A stretch of DNA of 6,270 bases from Candidatus Rifleibacteriota bacterium (GTDB lineage Bacteria; Riflebacteria; Ozemobacteria; Ozemobacterales; Ozemobacteraceae), in the NCBI GenBank assembly GCA_022704885.1, contig JAKJFO010000233.1, forward strand, positions 1 to 6,270, given 5' to 3'. Position 1 is the first letter of the stretch. Every line of letters starts with the position of its first letter. Positions 6,042 through 6,270 of the stretch are shown here, in pieces. A program made the translations under genes and the position numbers. The notes under the pieces are model-generated. The model did not search any database. It saw nothing but the letters and a program-made list of their open reading frames with translations, and had not been told where the DNA came from.

Positions 6042-6231
6042 CAGCATCGGGTATTTCTCTGACGGAAATTGTGTAATCGTCGAAGTCGGGCCAGCATGGC
6101 GAAACACTGTTTTTGTATTTTTCGAGGGCCTGCTTTGCTTCTATCTCATCGCTGAAGGTTTCGATGTCGACCTCGTCATAGACATCGCCCTTTGAAATCC
6201 GCAACTTAACGATTACCCACTGTTTTTTCAT
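6037..6231 (-). CDS. Small unrecognised protein, 64 aa
   Basis: The ORF starts at the ATG at 6231 and encodes 64 residues. An AGGTAGGT box (6244-6237) places AGG six bases upstream of the ATG, an acceptable ribosome binding site. The sequence suggests a compact alpha/beta fold: a strand (KKQWVIVKLRI, 2-12), an acidic segment (DVYDEVDIETF), a helix (SDEIEAKQALEKYKNSV, about 27-43), and a final strand (YTISVREIP). It has no signal peptide or membrane segment and one cysteine in SPCWPDFDDY (44-53). This pattern looks like a real small cytoplasmic protein, but I do not recognise the family. It converges on thrC with a 4-bp gap between stops, so the two transcripts probably overlap. Its promoter would lie mostly beyond the right edge; the 39 bases upstream show no clear -10. 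Confidence 0.65.
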   Translation of the reverse strand: MKKQWVIVKLRISKGDVYDEVDIETFSDEIEAKQALEKYKNSVSPCWPDFDDYTISVREIPDAA

Positions 6232-6270
6232 CGTGCACCTACCTGTTGAAATCGGGTTTGACGTGACGGA

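Noticed and set aside
6088..6122. GCCA-GCA-TGGC stem followed by T-rich sequence, possible thr operon terminator inside the small opposing gene
   Set aside because: The stem is 4 bp and the first T-run begins about 8 nt after it, so it does not meet intrinsic terminator geometry.

Overview
The window is a moderately GC-rich, densely coding bacterial chromosome segment built around a complete threonine-biosynthesis operon, thrA-thrB-thrC, on the plus strand (1318-6032). ThrA is the bifunctional aspartokinase/homoserine dehydrogenase. All three proteins are co-linear over their whole length with the E. coli ThrA, ThrB and ThrC sequences as I remember them (lengths 822, 313 and 427 here against 820, 310 and 428). 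This points to a Gammaproteobacterium or to a lineage that carries an E. coli-type thr operon. The flanking genes are not the usual enteric thr neighbours, so I cannot place the organism further.

Layout from left to right. A minus-strand gene runs off the left edge (start at 143, a TTG codon with a good ribosome binding site). An intergenic stretch (144-377) has a weak promoter for that gene and a hairpin without a T-run. A minus-strand gene (378-1166) encodes a single-pass membrane-anchored protein, tentatively DUF4230-like. A 151-bp divergent intergenic region (1167-1317) holds one promoter for each direction and a set of ATTTTC/GAAAAT half-sites over the thr promoter. Then come thrA, thrB and thrC. 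A small minus-strand gene (6037-6231, 64 aa, unrecognised) converges on thrC with only 4 bp between the two stop codons.

How the genes work together: ThrA phosphorylates aspartate and later reduces aspartate semialdehyde to homoserine. ThrB phosphorylates homoserine, and ThrC converts O-phosphohomoserine to threonine. The intermediate step, aspartate-semialdehyde dehydrogenase (asd), is not in the window. thrA and thrB share a 4-nt GTGA overlap, and thrC follows thrB after 24 bp, so all three are probably one transcript. The predicted leader before thrA is only about 33 nt and has no thrL-like leader peptide or attenuator, so control is more likely through ThrA feedback inhibition and possibly a repressor at the inverted repeat on the promoter.

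I found no RNA gene, mobile element, CRISPR array or clearly novel system. The observations worth a second look are the promoter repeats, the missing attenuator, the interlocked convergent stop codons, and the three unrecognised or poorly characterised flanking genes.
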